From Pseudoxanthomonas suwonensis (GTDB lineage Bacteria; Pseudomonadota; Gammaproteobacteria; Xanthomonadales; Xanthomonadaceae), in the NCBI GenBank assembly GCA_003240695.1, contig QFNC01000003.1:68330-132329 (forward strand): DNA of 64,000 nucleotides, read 5' to 3'. Shown here one piece after another: positions 24,832 to 33,742 of this stretch (the stretch's first letter is position 1; each line of letters begins with the position of its first letter). The notes beneath the pieces were generated by a model. The model had not been told where the DNA came from. It saw only the letters and a list, made by a program, of their open reading frames with translations, and made no database searches. The translations under genes and the position numbers were made by a program.

Positions 24832-25080
24832 TCAGTCGGCTGCTATGTCGCGGAAATACGGCTCCACGCTGCCCTTCACCTTGATGGTCATCGGCTGGCC
24901 GCGACGGTCCAGTGCGCGGCCGGCGGCCACCCGGACCCAGCCTTCGCTGACGCAGTATTCCTCCACGTTGTCGCGCTCAGCTCCGTTGAAGCGGATGCCG
25001 ATGCCGCGCGCCAGCAGGGCTTCATCGTAGAAGCGGCTGCCGGGATCGTTGCTGAGGCGGTCGGGCGGGGCGTCGGTCAT
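24832..25080 (-). CDS. DUF3297 family protein
   Basis: An 82-residue soluble protein. The sequence RGIGIRFNGAERDNVEEYCV, then SEGWVRVAAGRALDRRG, is the family's nearly invariant core. Its length is normal for DUF3297. No function is known. The start ATG at 25080 gives MTDAPPDRLSNDPG as in homologues. It follows the DUF4031 gene by 40 nt in the same direction. Confidence 0.9.
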   Translation of the reverse strand: MTDAPPDRLSNDPGSRFYDEALLARGIGIRFNGAERDNVEEYCVSEGWVRVAAGRALDRRGQPMTIKVKGSVEPYFRDIAAD

Positions 25081-25120
25081 GGCGGGTGCTCTGCGGAAAC
25101 GTTGCGGGCGATTGTACGGG

Positions 25121-25405
25121 TCACGGCGCCAGCCCGCGTCCCTGCGCACGGGCCCGGGCGATGATCCGGCGCATCTGCGCGCGGTCGCCATGCCGGGACA
25201 CCGGCACGGCACCCAGTGCGATGGCCTGCAGCCGCATCGGTGCGGTGACATCGTAGTGGGCACCGCTGGTCTTGTTCTGGAAGGCGCGGCGCGGGATGCC
25301 CAATGCCTGCGCCATCGCATGCAGTTCGTCCAGCGTGTCGGCCAGCAGATGCGCCCAGCGCTGGCCGCGCCAGAGGTGCACGGCATCGTCCACGTACACG
25401 GCCAT
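25121..25405 (-). CDS. DUF4031 family protein
   Basis: A 94-residue protein starting MAVYVDDAVHLWRGQRWAHL, a strongly conserved opening of the DUF4031 family, and containing HYDVTAPMRLQAIALGA. Function is unknown. It begins 2 nt downstream of the DUF3016 gene stop, so it is probably cotranscribed with it and with DUF3297. Confidence 0.88.
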   Translation of the reverse strand: MAVYVDDAVHLWRGQRWAHLLADTLDELHAMAQALGIPRRAFQNKTSGAHYDVTAPMRLQAIALGAVPVSRHGDRAQMRRIIARARAQGRGLAP

Positions 25406-25407
25406 GC

Positions 25408-25947
25408 TCAGCGGGCCGGCCCGAGACGGCGGGCCGCCCAGTCGCGCAGCAGGCGCTTTTCGTGGCGCAGCGGGTCGCTGTCGACAGCGCTGCCGACTTG
25501 CAGATGGTTGATGCCGGACAGGCGGTCCTCGCCTTCGGACACCATGTTGCCCGCGACATCGCGCAGCATGTAGCGCAGCGTGATGCGCGGTGGATACACG
25601 TCGCGCAGGATGCGGACGTGCTGGTAATCGATGCCCTGCCATGGCTCGTCGTCACCGGCCCGTTTCACATCCACGACCTCGATCTGCACTGTGTGGCCGG
25701 CCGGCAGTCGCCGACCGGCTTCGGCATGCAGCGACCGCATCAGCGCGTCCACCCAGTGGTCGCGTTGGCGCGGCAATTCCTCGCGATTGACGCGCGCTTC
25801 GCTGAACGTGGCCGGATTGCGCCAACGCACGTTGACCGGTCCATCGATCGGCAACGCATGCAGTGGCGTGGATGGAGATGACTCCCTTGGCGTGGTGCTA
25901 CATCCGCAGAGCATGAGCACGCCGAGCAGGACAGCCAGAGGTTTCAT
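25408..25947 (-). CDS. DUF3016 family lipoprotein
   Basis: A 179-residue protein with a clear lipoprotein signal MKPLAVLLGVLMLCGC. The mature part contains VNVRWRNPATFSEARVNREE and HTVQIEVVDVKRAGDDEPW, typical of DUF3016 (beta-rich periplasmic proteins of unknown role). Downstream genes follow with almost no gap (DUF4031, then DUF3297). It lies 79 nt after tesA. Confidence 0.82.
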   Translation of the reverse strand: MKPLAVLLGVLMLCGCSTTPRESSPSTPLHALPIDGPVNVRWRNPATFSEARVNREELPRQRDHWVDALMRSLHAEAGRRLPAGHTVQIEVVDVKRAGDDEPWQGIDYQHVRILRDVYPPRITLRYMLRDVAGNMVSEGEDRLSGINHLQVGSAVDSDPLRHEKRLLRDWAARRLGPAR

Positions 25948-26026
25948 CTGTGGACACCATCATGCATCGTGGTCCATGCAGTCTGCCGCAGCGGGCGACA
26001 CGGGGGCGTGGATGCGGCCGTTGGGG

Positions 26027-26725
26027 TCACTGCCGTGTTGCAGAATGCTGCAGCAAGGGCTGCAGTGCGGGCCAGACGTGGTCGCGGATGGCCGGTTGCG
26101 CGGCGGGCGTCGGATGGAGGTTGTCGTCCTGGAAAAGGCTGCGGTCGGCGGCGATCGGCTGCAGCAGAAAAGGCAGCAGCGCAGTGCCGAAGCGGGCCGA
26201 CAGATCCGCATAACCCTGCGCGAACTCGCTGGTGTAATGCATGCCCAGGTTGGGCGGCATCTGCATGCCGATCAGCAGTACCTGCGCGCCCGCGCCATGT
26301 GCGGCGCCGATCATGTAGGCAAGATTGCGCCGCGTCTGTGCCAGTGGCAGGCCGCGCAGTGCATCGTTGGCGCCCAGTTCGATCACCACCACCTGCGGGC
26401 GATGCTGCCGCAGCGCGTTCACGATGCGCGATGCGCCGCCGGCCGTGGTGTCGCCGCTGATGCTGGCATTCACCGCGCGCCAACCGCGGTGTTGCGTTCG
26501 CAAGCGCCGATCCAGCAGCGCCACCCAGCCCTGCGAAGCGGCCATGCCGTAACCGGCCGACAGCGAATCGCCCATCACCAGGATGCGGTTGGACGATGCC
26601 GGTTGTGCCTGCGCGGGCCAAACGCCGGCGATGACCAACAACAACAACCCGACAACGGCGGACAGCAGCATCGCAACACTGCGATCCGGACGTGACGGCG
26701 CGTCGATGGCGTGGTTTGTCATCAT
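26027..26725 (-). CDS. tesA: GDSL-type arylesterase / acyl-CoA thioesterase I
   Basis: A 232-residue SGNH hydrolase (TesA/TAP family), exported by an N-terminal signal (VAMLLSAVVGLLLLVIAGVW then AQA). Catalytic blocks: Ser in ILVMGDSLSAGYG, Gly in NASISGDTTAGG, Asn in IELGANDALRG, and Asp/His in DDNLHPT. It hydrolyses thioesters, esters and lysophospholipids in the periplasm. Two adjacent ATG codons (26725 and 26722) are possible starts. It is divergent from the ybbA-like ABC gene, the same arrangement as tesA-ybbAP in E. coli. Confidence 0.92.
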   Translation of the reverse strand: MMTNHAIDAPSRPDRSVAMLLSAVVGLLLLVIAGVWPAQAQPASSNRILVMGDSLSAGYGMAASQGWVALLDRRLRTQHRGWRAVNASISGDTTAGGASRIVNALRQHRPQVVVIELGANDALRGLPLAQTRRNLAYMIGAAHGAGAQVLLIGMQMPPNLGMHYTSEFAQGYADLSARFGTALLPFLLQPIAADRSLFQDDNLHPTPAAQPAIRDHVWPALQPLLQHSATRQ

Positions 26726-26754
26726 GGCATCCAGATTGGGATCGCGGGACGAGA

Positions 26755-27426
26755 ATGCAAGCGATGGTGCAAGCCGAGGCGCTCGGCAAGCGGGTGCAGC
26801 TGCCCGACGGTGAGCTGGTGATTCTGCAGGACGTGGCGTTTGCCATCGCGCCGGGCAGCACGGCGGCGGTGGTGGGCGCGTCCGGATCGGGCAAGAGCAC
26901 GCTGCTGTCGCTGCTGGCCGGACTGGACAGCCCCAGCAGCGGCCGGGTGCTGCTGGATGGCGAGGATCTCTCCGTGCTGGACGAGGATGGCCGCGCTGCG
27001 GTGCGTGCGCGAAAGGTGGGTTTCGTGTTTCAGAACTTCCAGCTGCTCCCCTCGCTGACCGCGCTGGAAAACGTGATGCTGCCGCTGGAGTTGCGCGGCG
27101 ATGCCGATGCCGACACCCCGGCGCGCGACATCCTACGGCGGGTGGGGCTGCAGGAACGGCTGGGCCATTATCCACGGCAGCTGTCCGGCGGCGAGCAGCA
27201 GCGCGTGGCCCTGGCGCGCGCGTTCGTGACCCGCCCGAAACTGCTGTTTGCCGACGAGCCCACCGGCAACCTGGACAAGGCCAATGGCGATGCGGTCATC
27301 GCGCTGTTGTTCGAATTGAATGCGCAGTCGGGTACCACGCTGGTGCTGGTCACCCACGACGAAGCCTTGGCTGCGCGCTGCCGGCAGGTGCTGCGGCTGG
27401 ATGCAGGGCGGCTGGTTTGCACATGA
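26755..27426 (+). CDS. ybbA: ABC transporter ATPase, YbbA-like
   Basis: A 223-residue ATP-binding subunit of the MacB/LolD type. Walker A is GASGSGKST, the signature is LSGGEQQRVALARA, Walker B is LLFADEPTGNLD and the switch His is in LVTHDEALA. With the permease that follows it forms a mechanotransmission-type complex at the inner membrane. ATG 26755 is used; 26764 is an alternative. The gene overlaps the permease start by 4 nt (ATGA). Confidence 0.92.
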   Translation: MQAMVQAEALGKRVQLPDGELVILQDVAFAIAPGSTAAVVGASGSGKSTLLSLLAGLDSPSSGRVLLDGEDLSVLDEDGRAAVRARKVGFVFQNFQLLPSLTALENVMLPLELRGDADADTPARDILRRVGLQERLGHYPRQLSGGEQQRVALARAFVTRPKLLFADEPTGNLDKANGDAVIALLFELNAQSGTTLVLVTHDEALAARCRQVLRLDAGRLVCT

Positions 27427-29936
27427 GCAACGGCACCTCCCTGCGCAATACGCTGGCGCTGGCCTGGCGGCAATTGCGCCGCGACATCCGGGCCGGCGAA
27501 GTGCGCATCCTGCTGGCTGCGCTGGTGCTGGCCGTGCTGGCGGTGACCGCGGTGGGATTGATAACCGATCGCGCCGAACGCGCGCTTGCCCTGGAAGCCA
27601 ACAAGCTACTGGGTGGTGATGCCGTGCTGCGTGGCGACGCACCGATGGCCGGCAGCGTGCTGCAGGCGGCGCAGCAGTCGGGCCTGCGACACGCGCAGAC
27701 GGTGGAACTGGACAGCATGGTCGGCGCCGGCGATGCCGTGCGTCTCGGCGAATTGCACGCACTGGGCAGTGGCTTTCCGCTGCGGGGCGCGTTCCGCATT
27801 CGCGACGCACTGGGCGAACGCGAGCTGCAGGGCGTTCCATCTGCCGGAACGGTGTGGCTGAGCCAGGCCGGTGCCGATCAGCTGGCCGTGCAACCGGGCG
27901 ATGCGGTCACCATCGGCGAACGGGATTTTCCGGTGGCGGCGTTGGTGGTGTCCGAACCGAGTGCGGCACTGGACTATTTCAACACCGCGCCGCGTGTGTT
28001 CCTGAACACAGCGGACCTGGAATCGACGGGATTGGTGCAGCCGGGCAGCCGTTTGCGCTATCGGTTGATCGTGGCCGGACCGGCCGCGGCCGTGCAGGCA
28101 TTCACCGACGCGGCGCGTCGCGGTCTGCAGCGCGGTCAGCGGATTGAAACGGCGGGCGAGATGCGTCCCGAACTGCGTTCCGCACTGGATCGTGCGGGCC
28201 GGTTCCTGGGATTGGCCACCATGGTCTCGGTGATTCTGGCCGCCGTGGCCGTGGCCATGGCCGCGCGTCGCCACAGTGCGCGGCAATTGCCGGGAGCGGC
28301 GGTAATGCGTTGTCTGGGAGCCAGTCAACGCTTGCTGGTCGGCGTCCACGTGGGCGAATTGCTGCTGTTGGGGCTGCTGGCGTGCACGGCAGGCGTTGCG
28401 CTGGCCTGGGGCCTGCAGACGGGTGTGGCGGCTTGGCTGGCGCAGCGTCTGCACTTGGACATCCCGCCGGCATCGGCATGGCCGTTGCTGCAAGGGTATG
28501 CGGTGGGTTTGCTGGTGCTGTTGGCCTTCGCTGCACCGCCGGTGTTGGCACTGCGTCGCGTGCCGGCCTTGCGTGTGCTGCGCCATGACGTGCCGGCAAC
28601 CGAAGCCAGTGCCTGGATCGTCCTGGTGGCCGCGCTGGCCGGATTGGCCTTGCTGCTGTGGTGGCAGGCAGGTTCTGCCGTGCTGGGCACGTGGATGCTA
28701 CTGGGCGTGGGCATCACGGCCTTCGTGCTTGCACTGCTGGCATGGCTGCTGGTGGATGGCATGCGCCGCCTGCGCCGCCGTCTGCGCGGCAGTCTGCGCT
28801 ACGGCCTGGCCAATGTCGGTCGACGGCCTGCCACCAGCATTGCGCAGATCACGGCACTGGGATTGGGGATCATGGCGCTGCTGCTGCTGACCTTCGTGCG
28901 CACGGATCTGATCGAGCGCTGGCAGCTTGTCCTGGAGCAGGACGCACCCAACCGCTTCGTCATCAATGTACAACCCGACCAGGTGAAGCCACTGGCCGAA
29001 TTCGCCTTGCAGCGCGGCCTGCGCGAACCTGCGTTGTTTCCGATGGTGCGGGCCCGGCTGGTCAGCCGCAATGGCCAGCCGGCGACCGGCGCGCAGGTCG
29101 CCGATCGCGGCCCGCGCGCGCAGCGCATGGCCGAACGCGAATTCAACCTGTCCACCGCGGACAGGCTGGACGATGACAACACGGTCACGGCCGGCACATT
29201 CTGGTCCGGTCCCGTTGTCGAGCCGGAACTGTCGGTGGAAACCGGGTTTGCCGAAACACTCGGCTGGAGAATCGGCGATCGGATCGGCTTCGACATCGCC
29301 GGGCAGCCGCTGGAGGCGACCATCACCAGTTTGCGCGACGTGGAATGGGAAAGCTTCCAGCCGAATTTCTTCGTGCTGGTCTCGCCCGGTGTGCTGGATG
29401 GATATCCGGCCAGCCACATCACGGCGCTGCAGGTTCCTGCCAGCGACCGCCTGTTCACGGCCGACGTGGTGCGCCGGTTTCCCAACCTCACCGTGATCGA
29501 CGTGGATGCTGTTCTTCAGCAGGTGCGCAGCACCGCCGACCAGGTCTCGCAGGTGGTGCAGGTGGTGTTCTGGTTCGCGCTGGCGGCCGGATTGCTGGTC
29601 CTGCTGGCTGCGGTCAGCGCCAGCCAGGACGAACGCCTGCAGGAAGGTGCGGTGATGCGCGTGCTGGGCGCCAGTACCCGGCAACTCCGGTTGGCGCAGG
29701 CATCGGAATTCGCGGCCATCGGCCTGCTGTCGGGACTGGTGGCGGCGGTGGCGGCATCGGCGTTGAGTGGCGTGATCGCCACACACGTCTTCGAGTTGCC
29801 ATGGCAGCCGAACGCGCGCATGGCGCTGGCCGGTGCCGCACTTGGCATGCTGGCCGCATTGAGTACCGGATTGCTGGCCACGCGCCGCATCGTGCGGGTG
29901 CCGCCCACGGTAGTGCTGCGCGAAACCGCGCAATAG
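27423..29936 (+). CDS. ybbP: FtsX-like ABC permease, YbbP-like
   Basis: An 837-residue inner-membrane protein. One helix near the N-terminus (EVRILLAALVLAVLAVTAVG) is followed by a periplasmic domain, then three helices, a central pair of helices (WIVLVAALAGLALLLWW), a second periplasmic domain and three final helices. The duplicated FtsX motif appears twice: AAVMRCLGASQRLL and GAVMRVLGASTRQL. This matches YbbP-type permeases paired with YbbA and adjacent to tesA. The substrate is not known with certainty. The ATG overlaps the ybbA stop; a TTG two codons earlier is less likely. Confidence 0.9.
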   Translation: MSNGTSLRNTLALAWRQLRRDIRAGEVRILLAALVLAVLAVTAVGLITDRAERALALEANKLLGGDAVLRGDAPMAGSVLQAAQQSGLRHAQTVELDSMVGAGDAVRLGELHALGSGFPLRGAFRIRDALGERELQGVPSAGTVWLSQAGADQLAVQPGDAVTIGERDFPVAALVVSEPSAALDYFNTAPRVFLNTADLESTGLVQPGSRLRYRLIVAGPAAAVQAFTDAARRGLQRGQRIETAGEMRPELRSALDRAGRFLGLATMVSVILAAVAVAMAARRHSARQLPGAAVMRCLGASQRLLVGVHVGELLLLGLLACTAGVALAWGLQTGVAAWLAQRLHLDIPPASAWPLLQGYAVGLLVLLAFAAPPVLALRRVPALRVLRHDVPATEASAWIVLVAALAGLALLLWWQAGSAVLGTWMLLGVGITAFVLALLAWLLVDGMRRLRRRLRGSLRYGLANVGRRPATSIAQITALGLGIMALLLLTFVRTDLIERWQLVLEQDAPNRFVINVQPDQVKPLAEFALQRGLREPALFPMVRARLVSRNGQPATGAQVADRGPRAQRMAEREFNLSTADRLDDDNTVTAGTFWSGPVVEPELSVETGFAETLGWRIGDRIGFDIAGQPLEATITSLRDVEWESFQPNFFVLVSPGVLDGYPASHITALQVPASDRLFTADVVRRFPNLTVIDVDAVLQQVRSTADQVSQVVQVVFWFALAAGLLVLLAAVSASQDERLQEGAVMRVLGASTRQLRLAQASEFAAIGLLSGLVAAVAASALSGVIATHVFELPWQPNARMALAGAALGMLAALSTGLLATRRIVRVPPTVVLRETAQ

Positions 29937-30058
29937 AGACGACGGCGCTGGCCGCTGAGCGGAGGCATGTCAGGGACGGGCACGCCTTCTGGTGTGTGCA
30001 GGTGAGGCAACCCGAATGAGCGGGATGCCGATTTCCCATCCGCGCAGGAGCCAACCGC

Positions 30059-30883
30059 ATGCCAGTTCCAGTTTCCAGTTCCATTCCGCCGCCTGAAGAC
30101 CAGTTCCGGCTACCGTCGGTGCAGCCGCAGCCGCAGCCGCAGCAGACGCAGACTTACAACGACGCGCCAGATCCGGCGGAATATGCCGCCAAGCCATCGC
30201 GCCCGACCGGTGCGTATGCTGCCCCGCCCGTTGCACCGCGATCCAAGCCGCCCGCTCCGCCACCGTCGCCGGTTGTCGCGGCCGCGGCGGCCTGCACGCC
30301 GCAGCAGGCCTACAACGCGATCAAGACGATCCCGGTGCCGAACAACGCAGACATGGCATTTCTGGGCTACCAGGCCGAAACCGCATACGCCGATGGAGCA
30401 CGCGATTATGTCTCGACATACAGCGCGTCGGAGGGCGCCGTGTCGCAAGTCACGTTGCAGTCGAATGCATCTGGCGACTCGGATTACCAGACCGCCACAT
30501 GGGTAATCAAGCGTCCTGACGTGAATCCCGCGTCCGCATCACTGTACGCCGAGGCTACGCGCCTCGACATGTCCGGCACCCTGATCGACGGCAGTCAGGA
30601 CATCCAGACCGCCTACACGACCGCAGAGCTTTTCCAGCTCCGCCAGCAGGCACGGGATTGGATCGTGGTGCAGAACGGACAGGACCGGCTGCAGCAGTTG
30701 GAGGATGGCGAATTTACCCATCGCGCACATCCGCTGGAGGCATTGGCCGTGGCCGAAGGTCCGCATGAGATCTTCAATGTGCTGCGGAGCGACGATCATG
30801 CTCTGGAGTTGATCCAGGAAATGTATGCGACAAGCACCGATGTCGCCGTGCCGGGAACAGTGCGGATGCAGGATTCGCAGTAA
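30059..30883 (+). CDS. Pro/Gln-rich protein of unknown function
   Basis: A 274-residue protein I do not recognise. AGGAG lies 8 nt before the ATG, so it is well supported as a gene. The first 80 residues are disordered and rich in Pro, Gln and Ala (QPQPQPQQTQT; APPVAPRSKPPAPPPSP). A folded part begins at ACTPQQAYNAIKT and includes one Cys and many Asp, Gln and Thr. There is no signal peptide and no membrane helix. It lies alone between the exporter operon and rtcB, facing rtcB tail to tail. A disordered Pro-rich N-terminus without signal peptide occurs in some secreted toxins, but nothing here proves that. Confidence 0.7.
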   Translation: MPVPVSSSIPPPEDQFRLPSVQPQPQPQQTQTYNDAPDPAEYAAKPSRPTGAYAAPPVAPRSKPPAPPPSPVVAAAAACTPQQAYNAIKTIPVPNNADMAFLGYQAETAYADGARDYVSTYSASEGAVSQVTLQSNASGDSDYQTATWVIKRPDVNPASASLYAEATRLDMSGTLIDGSQDIQTAYTTAELFQLRQQARDWIVVQNGQDRLQQLEDGEFTHRAHPLEALAVAEGPHEIFNVLRSDDHALELIQEMYATSTDVAVPGTVRMQDSQ

Positions 30884-30979
30884 GACTTGGAGTCCTGGCG
30901 ATGGCCGACAGCTGAACAGCTGCCGGCCCTCGGCAGTTTGCGAGCCATCGCATGCGGTCGCCGAGCCCTGCTTTGCATG

Positions 30980-32218
30980 TCATCCCTTCACGCACACCAC
31001 CTGCCGCAGCGTGTGCAGCACCTCCACCAGGTCGGCCTGGGCGGCCATCACCGCGTCGATATCCTTGTAGGCGGCCGGTGATTCGTCGATCACGCCGTCG
31101 TCCTTGCGGCATTCCACGTGGGCGGTGGCCTCGCGGTGCTGCTTCAGCGTGATCGACTTGCGTGCCTGGGTGCGGCTCATCACCCGTCCGGCCCCGTGGC
31201 TGCAGCTGTGGAAGCTGTCATCGTTGCCCAGCCCGCGCACGATGTAGCTGCGCGTGCCCATGCTGCCGGGAATGATGCCCAGCTCGCCCGCGCCGGCACG
31301 CACCGCGCCCTTGCGGGTGACCAGCAGCTCATCGCCGCCATGGGTTTCCTTCTGCACGTAGTTGTGGTGGCAGTTCACGGCCAGTTTTTCCAGCTGGAAT
31401 TTCGGCAGCTGGCTGCGCAACTCGGCCAGCACGCGCTGCATCATCGCCTCGCGGTTGGTGCGTGCGTAATCCTGAGCCCAGCCCACGGCTTCGACATAAT
31501 CATCGAACAGCGGCTCGCCTTCCAGGAAAAAGGCCAGATCCCTGTCTGGAACGTGATACCCCAGCACGCGCTTGCCCAGCGCCTCGCGCGCACGCTCGAT
31601 GAAATAGCTGCCGATCAGGTTGCCGGTGCCGCGCGAACCGGAGTGCAGCATCACCCACACTGCACCGGTTTCATCCAGACACAGTTCGATGAAGTGGTTG
31701 CCGCCGCCCAGCGTGCCGATCTGCCTGTCCAGCTTGTCGGTGCGGATTTTGCGGTGCTTGTCCTTGATGGCATCCAGGCGCGGGACCAGCCCGGAGCCGG
31801 CGATGAGCGTGTCGATGCTGTCCGGCAGCTTGCGGTGATCGCCGCCCGGTCCGTTGCCGACCGGAATGCTGCGCTCGATCGCACTGCGCAGGCGCGAAAG
31901 GTCGTCGGGCAGGTCGTCGGCACGCAGCGTGGTACGCACCGCGGCCATGCCGCAGCCGATGTCCACGCCGACAGCGGCGGGAACGATCGCGCCCTTGGTG
32001 GGGATCACCGAACCGACGGTGGCGCCGATGCCCAGATGCACGTCGGGCATCACCGCCACCCACGGCCCGACGAAGGGCATCGCGGCGATGTTGCGCAGCT
32101 GCTGGTGGGCCTGTGCTTCCAGCGGCACGCCGCGCACCCAGCCCTTGATCGGCGTGGCGCTGCCTTCGGCATGCAGGAGTTCGTATCGCGGATCGTGTTG
32201 CATCGTCATGGTCGTCAT
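30980..32218 (-). CDS. rtcB: tRNA-splicing/RNA-repair ligase RtcB
   Basis: A 412-residue GTP- and Mn-dependent ligase joining 2',3'-cyclic-phosphate or 3'-phosphate RNA to 5'-OH ends. Conserved blocks: MPDVHLGIGATVGSVIPTKG, GVDIGCGMAAVRT, GTLGGGNHFIELC (metal Asn-His), HSGSRGTG and the guanylylated-His motif in HSCSHGAGRVMSR. Length is that of E. coli RtcB. Start choice among Met residues at 32218, 32209 and 32203 is uncertain. It follows the slipin gene by 46 nt. There is no rtcA, archease or RtcR gene in the window. Confidence 0.95.
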   Translation of the reverse strand: MTTMTMQHDPRYELLHAEGSATPIKGWVRGVPLEAQAHQQLRNIAAMPFVGPWVAVMPDVHLGIGATVGSVIPTKGAIVPAAVGVDIGCGMAAVRTTLRADDLPDDLSRLRSAIERSIPVGNGPGGDHRKLPDSIDTLIAGSGLVPRLDAIKDKHRKIRTDKLDRQIGTLGGGNHFIELCLDETGAVWVMLHSGSRGTGNLIGSYFIERAREALGKRVLGYHVPDRDLAFFLEGEPLFDDYVEAVGWAQDYARTNREAMMQRVLAELRSQLPKFQLEKLAVNCHHNYVQKETHGGDELLVTRKGAVRAGAGELGIIPGSMGTRSYIVRGLGNDDSFHSCSHGAGRVMSRTQARKSITLKQHREATAHVECRKDDGVIDESPAAYKDIDAVMAAQADLVEVLHTLRQVVCVKG

Positions 32219-32264
32219 GCTCGTCTTGAAACGCCTGCGACGCATTCCGGCGCCGCAGACGAGA

Positions 32265-33389
32265 TCACTGCTTCAATGTCACCAACTGCTTCAGCACGCC
32301 ATCCAGGCCGCCGAACACGGTCAGCGTGTCGATCTTCTCCGTGACCTTTTCCAATGCCTCCAGTTCCTTCAGGCGCATCAGCACCGGACTGTCCTCGATC
32401 AACCTGGCGGTATTCAGCAGCGAACGGGTGGCGTTCGCCTCCTCTCGCCGACGGATCACGTTGGCCTGTGCCGCCTTCTCCGCCTGCACCACGCTGTTCA
32501 GGATGTCCTTCATCTCGCCGGGCAGGATCACGTCCTTTACGCCCACGCCGAGGATCTCGATGCCGAGATCGCTCACGCGGCCGCGCACCCAAGCGAAAAT
32601 GTCGGCATCCAGCGAGGCCTTGTCGCCCAGCAGTTCGTCCAGCGTCTTGGCGGACACCGCCTTGCGCAGGCCGTACTGCAGTTCGCGGTACACGAAGTCG
32701 CCGTATTTCGCGATCCGTGTCCGCGCGGCCACCGGATCGGTCACGCGCAGGCTGGCGGCCAGGTTCACCCGCAGGCTCACCTTGTCGCGGGTCAGCAATT
32801 CCTGGCCCGACACCTCCAGCGCCTGCACGCGCAACTCGATCACCTCCACGGCCACGTTCTTCCGGAAATTCCAGAAGGCGTAGCTGCCGGCGCCGAGCAC
32901 CTGCCGCAGCGTGTTGTCCACGAACAGCAGGCCGGCCGATTCCACCGGCACCTCCAGCGTCACCGCGACCTTCGACAACACGCCCAGCTGACGCAGCCGC
33001 GCGGCCACGTCCGGCGCCACCGCCATGTTCTCAGCCAGAGACGCGCGCTGCACCTGCACCGGTACCAGTCCCCGCCAGTACAGCTTGCGGGTGCCCGGTT
33101 CCAGCACATCGTCCAGCTTGCCGTTCTTCAGCACCAGACCGACATCGTCGGTGCCCAGATCGGCCAGCACGAAGTGCGCGTCGAGCTGCTCGCCCAGGGC
33201 GGCGATCAGCGTATCGACATCGCGTCCGACGTATTCCGGATTGCGGATGTCGTGCACGACAACCTCGACCTGCCTGCGCGGATCGAACCGGCGGTGCACG
33301 CCGGGCATCAGCACGGCTTCGAATTGCCGGTTGCGATACACCAGGCCGCGCTCGCCGTCGCCGATCACGACCCGCTTGATGAACAACAT
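32265..33389 (-). CDS. slipin family (SPFH/band 7) protein
   Basis: A 374-residue protein. An unusual N-terminal domain of about 100 residues (MLFIKRVVIGDGERGLVY) precedes the SPFH/band 7 domain (about 150-310; VIELRVQALEVSGQELLTRD, KVSLRVNLAASLRVTDP) and a helical C-terminus (KAAQANVIRRREEANATRSL). Slipins build membrane-associated oligomers. In bacteria this family often neighbours RtcB in RNA-repair gene sets, as here. There is no obvious hydrophobic anchor. GGGAG lies about 9 nt before the ATG. A terminator and tRNA-like sequences lie just upstream on the same strand. Confidence 0.85.
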   Translation of the reverse strand: MLFIKRVVIGDGERGLVYRNRQFEAVLMPGVHRRFDPRRQVEVVVHDIRNPEYVGRDVDTLIAALGEQLDAHFVLADLGTDDVGLVLKNGKLDDVLEPGTRKLYWRGLVPVQVQRASLAENMAVAPDVAARLRQLGVLSKVAVTLEVPVESAGLLFVDNTLRQVLGAGSYAFWNFRKNVAVEVIELRVQALEVSGQELLTRDKVSLRVNLAASLRVTDPVAARTRIAKYGDFVYRELQYGLRKAVSAKTLDELLGDKASLDADIFAWVRGRVSDLGIEILGVGVKDVILPGEMKDILNSVVQAEKAAQANVIRRREEANATRSLLNTARLIEDSPVLMRLKELEALEKVTEKIDTLTVFGGLDGVLKQLVTLKQ

Positions 33390-33436
33390 GATGGGTTCTC
33401 CCTCAATTTGATGTTGGCTCTGGTGGACGACCCTTC

Positions 33437-33478
33437 GAAAAAAACGATACCGGTGCGCGGGGTCGAGGCTCGCACCGG
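33437..33478 (-). terminator. Rho-independent terminator upstream of slipin
   Basis: On the minus strand CCGGTGCG and CGCACCGG form a perfect 8-bp stem with a 13-nt loop, followed by TATCG and a run of seven T. It ends about 50 nt before the slipin ATG, so it would stop transcripts coming from the tRNA-like region, or act as an attenuator for slipin-rtcB. The rest of 33479-33742 holds no gene I can support. Confidence 0.8.
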
Positions 33479-33704
33479 CTGAAGCAAGAAGGAGGAACCA
33501 CCCCTGACGCGACGACCGTGGAGCGCAGGCGCAGCCGCTGCGCGGCCTGTCGGGTGCACCGCCGTCGCATCCCTGCAGTGGCGGCGGACCCGCAGACCCG
33601 CACCGGCCGGGCATGGGCCCGACTGGCGATCCCGTTGTGCGTTTGCCCTGGACCGGCGCTGTGCTGCCGATCCATCGCCCACGCGCGCGGGGCGGTTCCG
33701 AAGT

Positions 33705-33720
33705 GGGAACGTGCGTTCCC
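33705..33720. repeat. perfect inverted repeat downstream of tRNA-like RNAs
   Basis: GGGAACG-TG-CGTTCCC, a 7-bp palindrome. Adjacent to it CATGGC...GCCATG (33726-33744) forms another hairpin that overlaps the 3' end of the first tRNA-like sequence. Possible processing or protein-binding structures. Confidence 0.4.
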
Positions 33721-33742
33721 GTTGTCATGGCGTGACAGGCCA

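Noticed and set aside
33480..33500. Possible sigma-54 promoter (TGG...TTGC) before slipin
   Set aside because: The GG and GC elements are separated by 12 nt rather than 10, and it lies upstream of the terminator.
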